Of a DNA stretch of 64,000 nt, positions 29,201 to 40,170 are shown in pieces. The translations under genes were made by a program, and so were the position numbers. Every line of letters starts with the position of its first letter. Position 1 is the first letter of the stretch. The notes under the pieces were generated by a model. That model did no database searches. It was not told the origin of the DNA and worked only from the letters and a program-made list of their open reading frames with translations. The stretch comes from an uncultured bacterium (GTDB lineage: Bacteria > DRYD01). The DNA lies in NCBI GenBank assembly GCA_937139605.1, contig CAKZQG010000045.1, forward strand, positions 5,455 to 69,454. The letters are read 5' to 3'.

Positions 29201-30503
29201 CTATACTACCGTTTTTACTTATAGTTCCACAATTATGACAAGAAATATCATATCCCATTTTTTGATTTACTTTATATCTACCTGCAACAGATAACTCATA
29301 TTTATCTTTACTAAAATAAGGGAAAACTTGTTCCTGAACAACATCTAAAGGTATATTAGTAACTGTTTCCCCACTTATTCTTCTATGAAGTAATCTAATA
29401 GCTTTTTCTTGCTCATCAGCTCCAAAAATTTTGTTTCTTCTTATATCCCTTTCTATAGTATTAATAATTAATTGAACAATATGAGAGAAGAATTTATATT
29501 TATCATAGAAATATTCACTAACATTTTCAACATTAGCAAATTCTGTTTTTCCCTTTTCAGAAATCTTTTTATAAATATAAGGAATTAAATATTCATTAAT
29601 AAATTTTTCTATTTCATTATTTTCTAATAATATTTCTTCAGCTTTTTCTATAAATTCTTTTTCAAATTTTACCTTAAAATCCTTAGCTAAGTAATTAAAA
29701 ATAAGTTCTTCTAAGATATCATAGTTAGAGAACCCCAATGCTTTTAATAAAGCGACTATAGTAAATTTTATTTTTTTATCCATTCTAACGCGTATAAAAT
29801 TAGTGGATTTTATTTTTTCTAATTCTCTTTCATGGTAATAAACTTCAGAAAGATCCGTTTCTATATCTAAAATATTTCCCTTAGCAGGAATAATAGTAGT
29901 TTTATAATTAGTTAATTTTTCTACTTTTTCTTTAAAATGATAAATTCCTGGGGATCTTATTAATTGATTTACAAAAACTCTTTCAGTACCATTAACAATA
30001 AAAGTACCTCTGTCAGTCATCATTGGTAATTCAAAAAATAATACTTCATCCTCTAAGGTTTTAACAGGTTCTATTTCCTTTCTTAATGGTCCCGAACAAT
30101 CGATACATTCTAAACTCTTATTATCTCTTAATTCATAATAAACTTTTCCACATTTAGAACAAATAAACTTAGATTTTCCAACTGTTAATGTTAAACTAAT
30201 ATAAACAGGTACATAATAAGTTAATTGTTCATATTTACATTTTTGTAGATCTTTTTCACTAACTTCCCCAATTCTATAACCCTTATAGTTTATAATATAT
30301 TTATCAGTTTCAATAGGAAAAAACTCTCTAAATATAGAATCCAAACCTTCATTTAAAAACCATTTAAAAGAATCCTTAGATACATTTAGAAATTCTGGTA
30401 AATCAGGAATAACATAATCTTTCCATCTACCTAATGCTAATACTTTTCCATTTTCTTTTACTTGCTGAATCTCTTTAGATATCTCTTGGTTAAGTAAATT
30501 CAT
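26277..30503 (-). CDS. rpoB: DNA-directed RNA polymerase subunit beta with zinc-ribbon insertions
   Basis: This is the beta subunit, 1408 residues. Core motifs are clear: [27 protein letters not shown], a rifampicin-pocket region [42 protein letters not shown], and the C-terminal [27 protein letters not shown]. Two Cys-rich insertions are unusual. The first has CSKC (115-118) and CIDC (133-136). The second, between [10 protein letters not shown] and [11 protein letters not shown], has six CxxC pairs at 422/425, 436/439, 455/458, 478/481, 493/496 and 514/517. Together these make four probable zinc ribbons, absent from E. coli beta. The ATG is preceded by AAGGGGG. Confidence 0.98.
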   Translation of the reverse strand: [1408 protein letters not shown]

Positions 30504-30693
30504 ATAATCTTAAACCCCCTTCTTATCTTATAATTATTTTTTATTTTAATATTTGTATAAATTATTGATCTTACTAAATCATAAAGTATAAAAATAAAAA
30601 CAAAAAAAGGATCGTAAATAACTTTTAGAGTTCCAAAAATACTTTTGAATAAAATCAGATAACATAATTTTTAATGACTCTAGTTATATTATT

Positions 30694-31950
30694 CTACTTA
30701 TCAAAAAATTCTCCTTTTTTAACATAATTATTTTTATTTTCTTCATTAGAAATTTTATTAAAATTATTAAAATTAAATCCAACCCCTAAAGCCATAATTA
30801 AAACAGATAACAAAATAACTTGAACAACTAGTGAAATATTTACTAATTCCACTTTATTTTGAGTTATAGATAAAAATAGAATAATAGTAATTAAACCCCT
30901 TGGAGATATTAAAACTAATGGTAATAACTGCTGCTTAGTTAATCTCAAAAAGAAATACCTAATAATTAAAATAATACTTATAATAAATAAAGAAAGTAAA
31001 AAGTTCTGTAAATTAACAATATCATCTAAATTTAACATAAAACCAAAAATCAAGAAAAATAAGGTTCTAATTAGAAATGTAAATTCAATAACAATATCTC
31101 TAAACCTTTTAGTTTCTAAATCCATTAAATCAAAATCAAAAAATTTAGATAATTCAAACCCTTTAAAATTTATATTTTTAAGTAACTCTATATTACTTAA
31201 AAATAATCCAAAAATAAGAATCAAAATCAAAGAAGGTAAATTAACAATTTTAGCTAAAGCATAAAAAATAACAATAGAAAGTATAATAGGGATAAATTTA
31301 ACATGATAATCTAAATAATGTATCAAAAAAAACAAAAATAAAGTAAAAAACAAAGATAAAATAATCATTAATAATATATTAAAACTAAACTCCCATACTA
31401 TCTCAAATCTCACATAATTCTTATAAGCTAATAGATTAAAAAATAATATACCCAAAATATCAGAAAATGAGCTTTCATAAACAATAAAATCTTTATTCTT
31501 TTTATCAAGATTAACAACAGCAGGTATAGCTATAGCACTACTTATAACAGCTAAAGGTATAGCATTTATCAAATACCTATAGTATTCATATTCTCTATTA
31601 TCTATATGGTAAAATATAAAAGATAAAATAAGACTTATAAAAACTAATTGAAGAAAAGCATTAACAAAAGCACTTATTAAAATCTTTAGATTCTCTTTGT
31701 TAATTTCTATCTCTAAAGCTGCTTCAAGAATTATTAAAATTAACCCAATAGTACCTAATATCTTTGCTGTTAAAAATATTTCTTTTTCATTTAAAACAAT
31801 CCCATAATTGATAGTTAAAATCTTAAATAAAAATCCCAACAATAATACAAATATAACAGAAGGAATTTTTATAAATTTCGAAAACAATTCAAAAACATAA
31901 GATAAAATAAGTAACAAAGGAATAAAAATTAATATTATTTCAACTGACAT
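30694..31950 (-). CDS. Cation/proton antiporter (CPA family, NhaP-like)
   Basis: The 418-residue protein has about twelve hydrophobic segments with the layout of monovalent cation:proton antiporters. The N-terminus has FVLLLGFLFK and then LIILEAALEIE, a position where the family has an acidic residue in the transport core. The C-terminal half includes IRYFFLRLTKQQLLPLVLISPRGLITIILFLSI, similar to the SARGLV-type motif of CPA1/NhaP exchangers. The ND or DD ion-binding pair is not obvious, so Na+ versus K+ specificity is open. Regulatory TrkA domains are absent. It stands alone between rpoB and the FabL-like gene on the same strand. Confidence 0.75.
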   Translation of the reverse strand: MSVEIILIFIPLLLILSYVFELFSKFIKIPSVIFVLLLGFLFKILTINYGIVLNEKEIFLTAKILGTIGLILIILEAALEIEINKENLKILISAFVNAFLQLVFISLILSFIFYHIDNREYEYYRYLINAIPLAVISSAIAIPAVVNLDKKNKDFIVYESSFSDILGILFFNLLAYKNYVRFEIVWEFSFNILLMIILSLFFTLFLFFLIHYLDYHVKFIPIILSIVIFYALAKIVNLPSLILILIFGLFLSNIELLKNINFKGFELSKFFDFDLMDLETKRFRDIVIEFTFLIRTLFFLIFGFMLNLDDIVNLQNFLLSLFIISIILIIRYFFLRLTKQQLLPLVLISPRGLITIILFLSITQNKVELVNISLVVQVILLSVLIMALGVGFNFNNFNKISNEENKNNYVKKGEFFDK

Positions 31951-31992
31951 AAAAAATTAATCTAAAAGATATATTAAATTAAAAATTCTTGA

Positions 31993-32823
31993 TTAAGTTA
32001 AAAATTCTCCACCATCAACGTAAATAGTATTACCTGTAATCCAATAAGTTAATTTTGTTGATAAAGCTAAAATAGCATTAGCGACATCTTCAGGAGTGGT
32101 TAATCTTTTATGTGGATTATATTTTAAAGCTTTTTCAATCATATCATTAGAAGATGGGATTTTTCTTAAAGCTGGGGTATCAGTAACTCCTGCACATATA
32201 GCATTAGCGGTAATATTATAAGGAGCTAACTCTAATGCTAATTGCCTAATATGAGCTTCTAAAGCAGCTTTAGCAGCAGAAACTGGCCCATAATCCTTCC
32301 AATTCCTACTAGAACCTATACTAGTCATAGCAAATATCCTCGCATGCTTTTTAAACATACCATTAAAAAATAACTCTTGTACCCAATAAACCAAAGAGTT
32401 AGCCATTACATTTAATGTCATTTCTAATTGCTCCTTATTTACACTATCACTTAAAGTATTAGCTATATAAGGTTTTAAAGCTCCAAAAGCTAAAGAATGT
32501 AATAAAACCTTGATACTATTTGTTCCTATTTCCTCTTTTAACTTATTTACAATATTTTTAATATTATTAATATCAGCAGCATTTGTATTAAAGAAGATAG
32601 CTTTTCTTTTATATGTTTGCTCTATCTCATTTTTAATATTTATAGCATTTTGTAAAGTAGATTTCATATCTAAATGAATTCCAATAATATCCATTCCATG
32701 TTTAGCTAATTTCAAAGCAGTAGCAGCACCGAACCCAGAAGAAGCACCTAAAATCAATGCCCAACCATCTAATTTTAAATTAACTTCTAATTCTTCCATA
32801 ATATATTCTTCCCTTATACTCAT
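31993..32823 (-). CDS. fabL: FabL/FabI-type enoyl-ACP reductase (SDR)
   Basis: This is a short-chain dehydrogenase of about 276 residues. The nucleotide loop is GASSGFGAATALKLA. The catalytic pattern is Tyr-x6-Lys (YGPVSAAKAALE), the spacing used by enoyl-ACP reductases FabI/FabL rather than the Tyr-x3-Lys of ordinary SDRs. The substrate loop TDTPALRKIPSSNDMIEKA and the end TGNTIYVDGGEFLT resemble B. subtilis FabL, which reduces enoyl-ACP with NADPH in fatty-acid elongation. Residues 1-10 before MEELEVN may be extra; the ATG at 32796 is a possible alternative start. No other fab gene is adjacent. Confidence 0.75.
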   Translation of the reverse strand: MSIREEYIMEELEVNLKLDGWALILGASSGFGAATALKLAKHGMDIIGIHLDMKSTLQNAINIKNEIEQTYKRKAIFFNTNAADINNIKNIVNKLKEEIGTNSIKVLLHSLAFGALKPYIANTLSDSVNKEQLEMTLNVMANSLVYWVQELFFNGMFKKHARIFAMTSIGSSRNWKDYGPVSAAKAALEAHIRQLALELAPYNITANAICAGVTDTPALRKIPSSNDMIEKALKYNPHKRLTTPEDVANAILALSTKLTYWITGNTIYVDGGEFLT

Positions 32824-33006
32824 AAAAAATTTTCACCCCTTGTGTTAAATTAATTAGTTAATAACTATAGTTTAATTTTCTACATTACTAATAATAAATC
32901 CTCTATTATCTTTAACATCGTAAAAAAAATACATAAAGATTATCAATCTCATATCAACAAAACTCATATTCAAAAGTAAGCCTAGCTTTTTATGATTAAA
33001 ATGCTA

Positions 33007-33873
33007 TTAATTTTTAAGGCGAGGATCAAATAAATCTTCAATACCATAAGATAGCAATACCAAAGAAATTTGAAATAATATAATAAAAAATATAGGTGCA
33101 AACAAATAAGGCCAGGCATTAGGAACATAAATAGCCCCCGTAGAACCTATAGCTAAATTAATCATCATTCCCCAATTATTTATTTCCAAAGGAACTAGCC
33201 CTAAAACCATTATACCTACACTAGCCACTATAGCCCCCCTAGAAATATTTATAAAATTTATTAAAACAATAGGCAAAAGAAGCGGTAGTAATTCACTAAA
33301 AATAACATATAAAATAGGGTAATCGTAGATTTTGTAAAAAATAATGAATTCTTTAGATTTAAGAGATATTGTTTGAGCTCTAATAGAAGAAGCTAAAGAA
33401 GGCCAAGACCAAATAGCTAATAAAAAAGAAAAACTAATTATATCATTAACTTTTAAAACAGAAGCTAAAATAGCCATAATTGGGAAACTAGGAACACTTA
33501 AAAATATATCAATTAATCTACTTATTAACGAATCAATAAATTTACCAAAGTATCCAGCAACTATATCTAAAACGAATCCAATTAAAGTTGCCCAAAAACC
33601 AGTTAATAATGCTATAAAAATAACATAAAAAGCTCCTTTAAAAATTAGTAATAAAACATCTCTACCTGCATAATCAGTCCCTAAAGGATGCCTCCAAGAA
33701 ATACCAAAAAATCTCTGACTATAATCAGGTTCCAAATTCATAGGAATTAATTTACCAATTAAAGCAATAACAATAAAAAATAAAAAAAGAACTAAACCTA
33801 TAAATGTAGGAGATAAAATAAAACCTAAATATTGTTTTAATAAACTCTTATCAAAGACAATTTTTTTATTCAT
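33007..33873 (-). CDS. Oligopeptide/dipeptide ABC transporter permease (DppC/OppC type)
   Basis: The frame is open for 288 residues and contains six hydrophobic segments with family landmarks: HPLGTDYAGRDVLLLIFKGA near residues 60-80, and PSFPIMAILASVL. The cytoplasmic coupling loop, however, is degenerate: instead of the EYVxAARxxGA pattern it reads KEFIIFYKIYDYPILYVIF. The upstream permease and ATPase genes of the same operon are broken (33893-35822), so this gene is probably losing function too, even though it has no internal stop. No Shine-Dalgarno site is clear. Confidence 0.75.
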   Translation of the reverse strand: MNKKIVFDKSLLKQYLGFILSPTFIGLVLFLFFIVIALIGKLIPMNLEPDYSQRFFGISWRHPLGTDYAGRDVLLLIFKGAFYVIFIALLTGFWATLIGFVLDIVAGYFGKFIDSLISRLIDIFLSVPSFPIMAILASVLKVNDIISFSFLLAIWSWPSLASSIRAQTISLKSKEFIIFYKIYDYPILYVIFSELLPLLLPIVLINFINISRGAIVASVGIMVLGLVPLEINNWGMMINLAIGSTGAIYVPNAWPYLFAPIFFIILFQISLVLLSYGIEDLFDPRLKN

Positions 33874-33892
33874 TTTTTCATTTTAATTTTGA

Positions 33893-34881
33893 TTAATCAA
33901 TATTTTTGGTTCTAATATCTACAATTTTATGAGTAATATCTGCTAAAAAATTAAGTAATAATACCAGTAAAGTAATAATAGTAAGTATTCCTTGAATGAG
34001 GGTATAATCACGTAAAGCAATAGCTTTAGAAAAGAAATATCCTATACCAGGATAGCTAAAAATAGGCTCTAAGAAAAATGCCCCCTGTAATATCCCACTT
34101 AAATTTATAAAAAACAAAGGAATTACAGGGATAATAGCATTTGGTAAAATATAATAAAAAAGAATAGTCTTATTTTTTAAACCTTTAGCTTTAGCTAAAA
34201 GTACATAATTTTCAGAAATAACAGTAATAGCAGCAGCCCTAAAAGCCAAAATCCAACCACCTAATAAAACCAAAGAATAACTCAAAACAGGTAAAACCGA
34301 ATGCTTTATAATAGAAACCAAAAAACCAAGTGAAAAAGGTTGAGTTTCTATACTATAGGCTCCTCTTAGCGGAAAAATCTTTAAATAAACTCCAAACAAA
34401 ACTAAAAGTATAATACCCACCAAAAAGTTAGGAATAGAATTTAAAATAGAAGCAAAAATAGTAATATCATTATCAACAAATTTATCTCTATTATAAGCAG
34501 AAATTATCCCTAAAACTAAACTCACTAAAAAGCTAAAAACCAAAGCAGTTAATCCTAAATAAACAGTCCAAAAAATAGAATGCATAATTATACTTGATAC
34601 AGATACCTTGTAAATAATAGACTCCCTAAATTGCCACTAAAAATATTAGTAAGATAAGAAAAAAACTGTGCTAATACCCCCTCATTTATATCATATCCCA
34701 ATTGACTTTCAACTATCTTATAAGCTTGTTTGTAAGAAATATCCATAATTTAGCACTAATTCCTGAATCCTTATTTGAATTATATCCCCGGCATCATTCC
34801 TAATATTAAAAAAATAAGTATCAAAACAATAAAAAACGTTATACCAATAGAAACAACTCTCTTAAATATATACCTACCCAT
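33893..34881 (-). pseudogene. Frameshifted DppB/OppB-type permease
   Basis: The gene begins at ATG 34881 with MGRYIFKRVVSIGITFFIVL, reaching GMMPG, the typical DppB start, then stops. Continuation of the protein is found in other frames: DIIQIRIQELVLN, then YKQAYKIVESQLGYDINEGV and IFSGNLGSLLFTR, then VSSIIMHSIFWTVYL, which leads into a 230-codon frame from 34585 to 33893 with the EAA-type loop ENYVLLAKAKGLKNKTILFYYILPN. At least three frameshifts are needed to reconstruct the roughly 320-residue permease. An open frame starting at ATG 34585 is therefore only the 3' part. Confidence 0.85.
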
Positions 34882-34919
34882 AAAAAATGACATTAAATTT
34901 TTTGTAAAATATTTTATTT

Positions 34920-35822
34920 TTATTGATAATCATTGAATAGATGGCAAGCTACAAATCTACTTTGATGAATTTTAAGTAAAGGTTTTTCTACTTTACATTT
35001 ATTCGCTGCATACTTACATCTAAAATAAAAAACGCAAGCTCTAAAATTATTTGAATTAATATTATCCTCACTTTCTAAAACCCCACTTTTATTTTCATTA
35101 ATATTATAATCATCTTTATTCAAAAGCAATTTAAGGTAAGGATGTAAAGGATTATCTAAAGATTCTTTTAAATTCCCTACTTCTACCAGCTCTCCTTTAT
35201 ACATCACAGCAATTCTACCCTCAAAATATTTCAAAGTACCAATATCATGAGTAATATAAATAAAAGTTATACCATTTTTATTTAGATCAGATAGTGTTTT
35301 TATAATAGATAGTTTAGTATTAGCATCCAAATCCGATGTATGCTCATCAGCTATTATAATATCAGGATTAGATAAAAGAGTCCTAATAATAGAAATTCTT
35401 TGTAATTAACCTCCAGATAACTGATAAGGGAAGCTATAAACTAACTCAAAATCTAAATCAAACTTAATAAATAAATCACTAATTATCTGTTTTACCTTAA
35501 TAATATCGGGAATATTATAAACAAAATGTAGTACAGAAACTAAATAATAAAAGATATTTTTAAGAGGATTAAAAGAGGAGAATGGATCTTGAAAAATAAC
35601 TCCTATCTTGAGTTTATCACTTTTAGGTAGCTTTAGAATTTCTTGATTATATAGTAAAATACTTGCTTAACAAGGTTTAATCAATCCTAAACAAGCTTTA
35701 GCTAAAGTAGTCTTACCTGAACCCGATTCCCCTATTACTCCAACAAGCTCCCCCTTATAAATATCCAAATTTATATCCTTTAATATCACATTATTATCTA
35801 TAATAAATATTAGTATATCCAT
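34920..35822 (-). pseudogene. Oligopeptide ABC transporter ATPase with two in-frame stops
   Basis: One frame encodes a full DppD/F-type ATPase from ATG 35822 (GGGAGTT site upstream): GVIGESGSGKTTLAKACLGL is Walker A, IIIADEHTSDLDANTK is Walker B, YITHDI is the switch region, and the C-terminal part has the oligopeptide-transporter block NPLHPYLKLLL and Cys-rich FRCKYAANKC. Two TAA codons interrupt it: one after GLIKPC and one in the signature, LSGG-stop-LQR, where Gln (CAA) is expected. Both fit simple point mutation. The longest intact piece starts at 35330. Confidence 0.85.
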
Positions 35823-36132
35823 AACTCCCTACAAAGCTTTATCATAATCCATCATCCATACCATAAAAATTAATAAATCTTTATCCATACTCATCTATTA
35901 AAAATATTATTACTCTGATTTGTATATACTTTATTAAATTTTTTATAAATAATTTTAATCTTTATTCTTTTATTTTCTTAATTTAAAATTCTAATAAATA
36001 AAATCCAAACTCTTTTTTACTAACAATATAATAAATTAATAAGCCAATTAAAAACTGTTCATAAAATAAAAATTAATAGTTAAACATTTTTCTTATTAGT
36101 AAAATTTTTAACTTTCTAAGGGTATTATTTTT
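35823..36132. other. 310-bp AT-rich spacer, no gene seen
   Basis: Nothing convincing is encoded here. A 22-codon minus-strand frame (starting MSMDKDLLIFMVWMM) ends just before the broken ATPase gene, but is too short to identify. No substrate-binding protein gene, the usual first member of an oligopeptide transporter operon, is present. Confidence 0.5.
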
Positions 36133-37635
36133 TTAATTATTAAAAAGCTTCAAATAATCTTCAAGATTAAAAATAAAAAATGGCCAAAATCTACTTGATA
36201 ATTTATTACCAACAATTACTTTATAATCAAATAATTCTTTATTCAATTTTAACACTAACTCTTTTAACAAATTAACTTCATTATCTAAATTTGCTTTTAC
36301 TAAATTATTAACTTTTTGTAATTCCTTTGTTAATTCTTTTTTAATTTTTCTATTACTAGGATCACTAATTTTTTTTATTAAATCATATTTATAATCTATT
36401 AAATCCTTTGGTATCTTTTTAGATATAGAATCTATTTGAAAATAAACTTTATCTAATAAACCTTTCAACTCATTATTTAAAAACTTTTCAATTTCTTTGA
36501 AATGAATACTTAATTTTTCAAAAATTTTAAAGAGATTTTCAATATTATAATCAATAGCAGATAAAATTCCATTAACTATACTTAAAACACTATCCAAAGA
36601 ACTAACATAATTAGCAATAAAGTCATAATTAAAAGGATATAAAGTAGCAGTTATAATATCAGTTTTTTTTAAATTAAAACAAAAATTATTCAAATAATAA
36701 TGAGAAGTAAGATAATCAGAGATAAAAGTGTAATAAGAACTACCGATACCAAGAATATCAATATTAGAAAAGAATAGTCTTCTGAAAGTAGCCCATAAAA
36801 CTGCCTTTGGTCTAATTGAATTTAAAATACTATCATCTTTTATATCAATATAAAATTTCTCTTCATTTTTAAGAAAATAAACTCTATTATTATCAATATA
36901 CAAAGTGTTCCTAAATCCTTGTTCAGAAATAAACCAAAAAGGTAATTCATTATCCAAAATCTTCCTAACAGTTTTTATTTCATTAAAATACAACATATTA
37001 ACAGCATCATTATAAAACCTATTTAAATCCCTATAATTTAAAATGTAATCATAAAAAAAACTTCTAAATTCATTAGTTTTTGAAATATTACTTACTAAAT
37101 CAAATTCAATATCAACATTCTTTCCAAAATATTCAAAATATTTAAGAAAAATAAAATAAATAAAATCAGAAAATTTAGTAAAATTGCTAACATCAATATT
37201 ATGAATCAATTCAATAAAGAAAGAAAAATTATCTATAAACTCAGTTTTATTAAAATAAACTTTAAAGTTAAATAAAATATCTTTAAAAAAATTATAAATA
37301 ATGTTTATAAATTCTTTTAGATAGTAAAAAGGTATTTTTTCATAAGCAAATTCTGATTCAATAGACTTATCTAAAATCTGGATATTAAATTTATCAGAAT
37401 CATTAAAAACAATTAACTTGTTATTAAAATTCGATTTAATAAGATGTACAAATTTAATAAAAACGCCAGGATAAAATAGAGTAGGTTGATGAGAAACAAC
37501 AATCTTATCATTAGATTTAAAATCTTTAGAAAATAAAATCTCTTTAAAAACTAATTCTTCTTTATACGGGATATAAACTTGTTTTATAGAACTTAAAAAC
37601 TCAGATAGGTATAAATCAAATACTGAGCTTTTCAC
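36133..37635 (-). CDS. BshC-like protein (putative bacillithiol cysteine-adding enzyme)
   Basis: The 500-residue protein resembles BshC, which adds cysteine to GlcN-malate in bacillithiol synthesis. Points in favour are VVSHQPTLFYPGVFIKFVHLI in the position of the family TGQQxGLFxGPLxTxxK, followed by IVFNDSDKFN where the family has an acidic AxEDHDFEE segment. A central RPKAVLWATFRRLFFSNIDILGIG and a C-terminal coiled coil (about 365-470) ending in a hydrophobic FWPFFIFNLEDYLKLF also fit. Identity is low and no bshA or bshB gene is nearby, so this call is tentative. It is last in a five-gene minus-strand run, 14 bp after the ABC ATPase. Confidence 0.45.
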   Translation of the reverse strand: MKSSVFDLYLSEFLSSIKQVYIPYKEELVFKEILFSKDFKSNDKIVVSHQPTLFYPGVFIKFVHLIKSNFNNKLIVFNDSDKFNIQILDKSIESEFAYEKIPFYYLKEFINIIYNFFKDILFNFKVYFNKTEFIDNFSFFIELIHNIDVSNFTKFSDFIYFIFLKYFEYFGKNVDIEFDLVSNISKTNEFRSFFYDYILNYRDLNRFYNDAVNMLYFNEIKTVRKILDNELPFWFISEQGFRNTLYIDNNRVYFLKNEEKFYIDIKDDSILNSIRPKAVLWATFRRLFFSNIDILGIGSSYYTFISDYLTSHYYLNNFCFNLKKTDIITATLYPFNYDFIANYVSSLDSVLSIVNGILSAIDYNIENLFKIFEKLSIHFKEIEKFLNNELKGLLDKVYFQIDSISKKIPKDLIDYKYDLIKKISDPSNRKIKKELTKELQKVNNLVKANLDNEVNLLKELVLKLNKELFDYKVIVGNKLSSRFWPFFIFNLEDYLKLFNN

Positions 37636-37649
37636 TTTAAGTAAAATCC

Positions 37650-38645
37650 TTATTTATTATTAACAAGATTTTTATCATCAGTTTTTTTATTAAGCATCTC
37701 TTCTTCCCATTTATTTATTACATTCACAAAAAGATCTTCCATTTTTAATTCTTTTTTATCTATATACAATAGCTTATAATTATTATCAAATAAATATTTA
37801 TTAAGTTGATAGAGCTTATTTTCAATAGAATAATCTCCTTTAATATAAAAACCATTTTGGTCTAAACGAATATCAGCATTATTTAAAATATTTTTTATAT
37901 CAGATAATAAATTATCATTGGGTTTAAAGTCTTGAAAAACATAATTAATAACTAAGCCACTTCCTTGTTTAGCTAATTCACTTAACTCTCCATTTAATAA
38001 GATATTTCCTTTGTGAATAATAACAATATCATCACAAATAGCTTCAACTTCTTGCATAATGTGAGTACTTAAAATAACACTTCTATTAACTGATAAATCT
38101 TTTATAAGCTTCCTAATTTCAATAATCTGGAAAGGATCCAGTCCTTGAGTAGGTTCATCTAAAATAATAACTTTTGGATTCCCCAAGATAGCCTGAGCTA
38201 AACCTACTCTTTGTTTATACCCCTTAGATAGTTCCCTTAAAAAATAATCTTGATAATTAAGAAGCCCAACCATCTGCATAACCTTAAAAACTTCTTCTTT
38301 AATGTTATCAACCCCTTTAACGTCAGCAACAAACTCTAAAAACTCATTAACTTTTAAATCCTCATAAAGTGGGAAATTCTCCGGTAAATAACCTACTATT
38401 TTTCTAATAGCCAAAGGATTATCCAAGATATTAATATTATCTACAAAAACTTCTCCACTATCAGGTTTAAGATAAGTTGTAATTATTTTCATAGTAGTAG
38501 TTTTACCTGCACCATTTAACCCCAAAAACCCAGTAACTTTATTTTTTCTAAAATCAACTGTTAGATTATTAAGAACCTTAGATAATCCAGAATAATAACT
38601 CTTATTAACTCCTTTTAAACTAACAATGATATCTACTTTTTCCAT
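37650..38645 (-). CDS. ABC-2 / GldA-type transporter ATPase
   Basis: The ATPase shows Walker A GLNGAGKTTTMKII (about 43-56), IVGYLPENFPLYEDLKVNEFLEF, signature LSKGYKQRVGLAQAIL, Walker B VIILDEPTQGLDP and switch STHIMQEVEAICD, all typical of the GldA/ABC-2 export family. A C-terminal domain of about 100 residues follows. A probable functional partner is the GldG-like protein at 19930; the GldF-type permease is not in the window. I use ATG 38645, nine bases after AAGGAG, rather than the TTG three codons earlier. It lies 11 bp after atpD in the likely transcript. Confidence 0.85.
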   Translation of the reverse strand: MEKVDIIVSLKGVNKSYYSGLSKVLNNLTVDFRKNKVTGFLGLNGAGKTTTMKIITTYLKPDSGEVFVDNINILDNPLAIRKIVGYLPENFPLYEDLKVNEFLEFVADVKGVDNIKEEVFKVMQMVGLLNYQDYFLRELSKGYKQRVGLAQAILGNPKVIILDEPTQGLDPFQIIEIRKLIKDLSVNRSVILSTHIMQEVEAICDDIVIIHKGNILLNGELSELAKQGSGLVINYVFQDFKPNDNLLSDIKNILNNADIRLDQNGFYIKGDYSIENKLYQLNKYLFDNNYKLLYIDKKELKMEDLFVNVINKWEEEMLNKKTDDKNLVNNK

Positions 38646-38665
38646 AAATTTCAACTCCTTTTTAA

Positions 38666-40144
<1,479 letters not shown>

Positions 40145-40170
40145 TTAATTACCTCCTTAATTGTTAGTTT

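Noticed and set aside
35400-35680. In-frame TAA codons in the ABC ATPase as possible recoding
   Set aside because: Two stops in one gene plus frameshifts in the next gene of the same operon are better explained by decay; no recoding signal is seen.
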